Part shown: positions 61,185 to 64,000 of the stretch, one piece after another
Layout: each line of letters starts with the position of its first letter
How positions within the stretch are numbered: the stretch's first letter is position 1
DNA from: Vibrio splendidus
GTDB lineage: Bacteria; Pseudomonadota; Gammaproteobacteria; Enterobacterales; Vibrionaceae
DNA length: 64,000 nucleotides
NCBI RefSeq assembly: GCF_024347615.1
Contig: NZ_AP025508.1
Location: 3,100,001-3,164,000, forward strand
Direction of reading: 5' to 3'
The notes under the pieces: model-generated
The model's database searches: none
What the model saw: the letters and a program-made list of their open reading frames with translations, nothing else
Told to the model about the DNA's origin: nothing
Translations under genes and position numbers: made by a program

Positions 61185-62567
61185 TTACAACTCATCAAAA
61201 GCATTAATTGCTTCTGATAATTTTTTCACACCGTGGATCTGCATTCCTGGAATGCCCCCTTTTGGCATGTTGGCCGCCGGAACAATCGCTCTCTTAAAGC
61301 CATGTTTAAATGCCTCATTTAAGCGCTCTTGCCCGCTCGGTACAGGTCGAATCTCACCCGCGAGGCCTACTTCCCCAAATACCACCACATCTTTTGGCAA
61401 TGCACGGTCTCTGAAACTCGAAAGTAAAGCGATCACTAATGCAAGATCGGCACTGGTTTCGGTTACTTTAACACCACCGACGACATTCACAAACACATCT
61501 TGGTCAGCCATTTGTAAGCCGCCATGTTTATGCAGCACGGCTAATAACAGTGAAAGCCTGTTTTGCTCTAGACCAACAGCAACACGACGTGGATTAGCGA
61601 GCTGGGAATAGTCCACCAGCGCTTGGATTTCAACAAGAAGTGGACGTGTCCCTTCCCACACAACCATGACCGAACTGCCCGAGGTTTCTTCTTCACCGCG
61701 AGACAAGAAAATAGCCGATGGGTTGCTGACTTCTTTAAGACCTTGGCCTGTCATTGCAAACACACCCAACTCATTGACCGCACCAAAACGGTTCTTGTGA
61801 CTGCGCAGCGTTCTAAAGCGGCTATCGGTTCCGCCATCTAACAGCACGGAACAGTCAATAATGTGTTCCAGTACTTTTGGCCCCGCTAATGTGCCGTCTT
61901 TAGTTACGTGTCCCACCAAGAACACCGCAACGTTGTTCTGTTTCGCATAGCGCGTTAATGCTGTTGCCGATTCGCGCACCTGCGCCACACTGCCCGGAGA
62001 CGATTGAACATCAGCGACATGCATAACTTGGATTGAGTCGATAACCATGATCTTAGGTTGCTCTTTTTCGGCAACCTGACAGATCTTATCAACATTGGTT
62101 TCAGAGAGCATTTTGAGATGTTCTTTCGGTAAACCGAGTCGAGAGGCACGCATCGCGACTTGTTGCAGTGATTCTTCACCAGTGACATAAAGTGTTGGCA
62201 ACTGAGAAGAGAGCTGACACATGGTCTGCAATAACAGCGTTGATTTACCGGCACCTGGGTTACCACCAATCAGAATTGCAGCGCCAGGTACGACACCACC
62301 ACCGAGCACGCGGTCGAGTTCTTTGAAACCACTGCTAAAGCGAGGGACTTCTTGCAGGTTAATTTCCGATAATGTCTGAACGCTCGATTCTGTTGGCCCA
62401 CCTGCGTAACCACCACTGAGTCGTTCATTACGCGCAACTTGAGGTGAAGCAGCTAACCTAACTTCGGTAATCGTGTTCCAAGCACCACATGCATTGCACT
62501 GCCCTTGCCAACGTGGAAAGTCAGCACCACAGTCATTACACACATAAGCTCGTTTTGCCTTTGCCAT
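61185..62567 (-). CDS. radA: DNA repair protein RadA (Sms)
   Basis: 460 residues, as in E. coli RadA. A C4 zinc finger (Cys10, Cys13, Cys24, Cys27) at the N-terminus is followed by a RecA-like ATPase with Walker A GGNPGAGKST, the RadA-specific HKNRFGAVNE motif, and a C-terminal Lon-protease-like domain (VNVVGGVKVTETSADLALVIALLSSF). It processes branched recombination intermediates. GAGG precedes ATG 62567. It is divergent from the PilZ gene. Confidence 0.96.
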   Translation of the reverse strand: MAKAKRAYVCNDCGADFPRWQGQCNACGAWNTITEVRLAASPQVARNERLSGGYAGGPTESSVQTLSEINLQEVPRFSSGFKELDRVLGGGVVPGAAILIGGNPGAGKSTLLLQTMCQLSSQLPTLYVTGEESLQQVAMRASRLGLPKEHLKMLSETNVDKICQVAEKEQPKIMVIDSIQVMHVADVQSSPGSVAQVRESATALTRYAKQNNVAVFLVGHVTKDGTLAGPKVLEHIIDCSVLLDGGTDSRFRTLRSHKNRFGAVNELGVFAMTGQGLKEVSNPSAIFLSRGEEETSGSSVMVVWEGTRPLLVEIQALVDYSQLANPRRVAVGLEQNRLSLLLAVLHKHGGLQMADQDVFVNVVGGVKVTETSADLALVIALLSSFRDRALPKDVVVFGEVGLAGEIRPVPSGQERLNEAFKHGFKRAIVPAANMPKGGIPGMQIHGVKKLSEAINAFDEL

Positions 62568-62728
62568 AAAACCTCAATAATTTACTCAGTTACACAATGA
62601 TGTTGTCAATTTGTGACTTGTTTGACCGTACGGGTGAAAATAAAAGTTGCAGTCATACCACTTATACTTAAAGATCGATTTAAACTAGTCGATAACATAA
62701 ACGTACCGTCCATTCTAACAAGAAAAGT

Positions 62729-64000
62729 ATGCAGCAATCTGAAATTCTATCTGTAGCAGAGCGACTCATCCCAGCCTACCACGCTGAGGATTTCGACTTC
62801 CTTCTTTCTCAAATGACAGAAGGTGAATCCCCGTCTCTGAAATTGCTCGTTAAAATGGAACTGAATCGTATCATGGCTCCGTGCACAAAGAGCATTGATT
62901 TACGCGGACGTATTGACACTGAATGTCGTCAATTTACGTTAGATGGTCGTAAACACTGGCTTGATGATATTGCTTTGAACGCGTATCAACGTGGTACTAA
63001 AAAGTTTAAAGGCTATACAGAGGGCGCGTGGGAGTTAGTGATGACTCCGCGAACTCAGCCACTTCGTAATATCGTTAAAACCTCGTCTCAACATAATCAA
63101 GATCTCACTAACGCTAATAGCCCGTATGAAGCGGAAGCCATTAACCTCGGTTACGACTTAAAGCGTCAAGAAAACAGACTCAAGATTAGCTCACAGGTTG
63201 AGATCACCACATCTAAAGGCCAAAGCCTACATGGTGTGACGGTTGATATTTCCCCGTCAGGTGCAAAATTCAAGGTACCGAGCGCCTTTAAGTACAACCT
63301 CGGTGAGATCATCAGCGTTAAGTTCACAGAGCTTATCGAAAAGTCGCAAGAAAACGATGTTTACCAAGCGGTCGAATTCCGCGTTCTGGGCATTGATGAG
63401 TCTTACGAGAATAACGCCGTCAAATTTTTAAGAACCATCAAGGTAAGCAATAACAATATTGTAGCCCGCTTGCTTGATGAGTCTTTGAATAGCTCAAGCA
63501 AGAAAACCAGCCATGAGAATCAAGATAGAATCATTCGAACTCGTACTAGAGGTATCGAACACACCTATCTTAAGCACACCTGTAATCTTCCTCTTTTCTT
63601 TAGCGGCAGTGAACTAAAGCTTGCTCTACTAACGGATAATAACCATCCGCTGTGGCAATACTGGCACGATGAGCGAAACCAACAAGCACTGGGTACCCTG
63701 TTCAACGAACAACGAATGAACTTGCTGGCTAAACCTGGCGTAAAGGGAACCAGTAACGTTATTTACTCGTTTACTCATGAGCATCAAGACAAGACCTTGT
63801 TCTACTCAATGATGCTTCCTGAAGCCTCTCGTGAGCAAAGACAGTTGTTCTGGCACATCGGTGGTAAACGTAAAAGCTGGAAGGCGTTCAAGTTCTCGGT
63901 GTTCGAACTTTCAGACACCGAGCGACAAGCCTTAGCCAAGCACTCGGATACGTTAGCTCAAAGCTCAGCACAACTGACGCATTGTGGAATCTTGCAAGAG
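62729..64000 (+). CDS. PilZ-domain protein, PlzC-like (3' end outside window)
   Basis: 424 codons are open to the window edge; the gene continues. After a ~150-residue N-terminal region, RQENR (RxxxR) and VDISPSGAKFKV (DxSxxG) form a complete c-di-GMP-binding PilZ motif pair, in an extended PilZ protein. The radA-neighbour position matches Vibrio cholerae VC2344, which I recall as PlzC. Likely a c-di-GMP effector touching motility or biofilm; a mechanism is not known to me. Start ATG 62729 has AAGAAAAG before it. Confidence 0.83.
   Translation, partial: MQQSEILSVAERLIPAYHAEDFDFLLSQMTEGESPSLKLLVKMELNRIMAPCTKSIDLRGRIDTECRQFTLDGRKHWLDDIALNAYQRGTKKFKGYTEGAWELVMTPRTQPLRNIVKTSSQHNQDLTNANSPYEAEAINLGYDLKRQENRLKISSQVEITTSKGQSLHGVTVDISPSGAKFKVPSAFKYNLGEIISVKFTELIEKSQENDVYQAVEFRVLGIDESYENNAVKFLRTIKVSNNNIVARLLDESLNSSSKKTSHENQDRIIRTRTRGIEHTYLKHTCNLPLFFSGSELKLALLTDNNHPLWQYWHDERNQQALGTLFNEQRMNLLAKPGVKGTSNVIYSFTHEHQDKTLFYSMMLPEASREQRQLFWHIGGKRKSWKAFKFSVFELSDTERQALAKHSDTLAQSSAQLTHCGILQE

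Overview
The window reads as a chromosomal segment of a marine gammaproteobacterium of the genus Vibrio, most likely near the Splendidus clade. The reasons are the protein families, moderate G+C with AT-rich intergenic DNA, the fusA2-radA-PilZ gene order known from Vibrio chromosome I, a VF530-type gene and a Vibrio-style tad locus. The genus is inferred from remembered homologues, not from a search.

Bases 1-34100 form one large galactoside-utilisation region. It holds the 3' end of galR, the Leloir genes galE-galT-galK-galM (minus strand) and a Vibrio version of the E. coli ebg/ygj locus: ebgR, ebgA, ebgC, two ygjI-type APC transporters, a YgjJ-like outer-membrane barrel and a YgjK-like GH63 lipoprotein. 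A lac cluster follows (binding protein, two permeases and lacZ on minus; a divergent ABC ATPase on plus). After a MATE transporter and a DUF1330 gene come an SSS symporter and a GH36 alpha-galactosidase, divergent from a LacI-type regulator. Palindromic operators of three kinds lie in front of these units: a GalR-type site before galE, AGTAAA/TTTACT sites before ebgA and ygjJ, and TGTTT/AAACA or AAACGTTT sites before the GH36 and ABC units. Inferred flow: porin and periplasmic or surface glucosidase trim an oligosaccharide, inner-membrane transporters import it, EbgAC, LacZ or GH36 release galactose, and GalMKTE passes it to glycolysis.

Bases 34100-37700 carry a PAP2-like membrane protein, a LysR regulator and a ChrA-type transporter. 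Bases 37776-53110 (minus strand) are a complete tad (Flp pilus) operon: two tandem Flp prepilins, TadV, an AAA ATPase with a winged-helix-like N-terminus, RcpC, RcpA, a small lipoprotein, TadG/E/F, TadZ, TadA/B/C and TadD. It continues into a GT-C-like membrane protein broken by one in-frame TAG and a GT2 glycosyltransferase. A divergent AraC-type regulator sits at its promoter end.

Bases 54100-58800 hold an acyl-CoA synthetase-like enzyme, two successive modules of a small DUF1127-type protein divergent from a GcvA-like LysR regulator, and a VF530 protein followed by a (GTCTTA)8 microsatellite. Bases 58863-64000 are housekeeping: elongation factor G 2, RadA and a PilZ protein cut by the window edge.

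No tRNA, rRNA, CRISPR array, prophage or insertion sequence was seen. The items most worth a second look are the expanded ebg/ygj locus with its shared operators, the glycosyltransferase extension of the tad operon with its amber codon, the second tiny Flp pilin, and the paired DUF1127/LysR modules with a pseudoknot-capable intergenic sequence.
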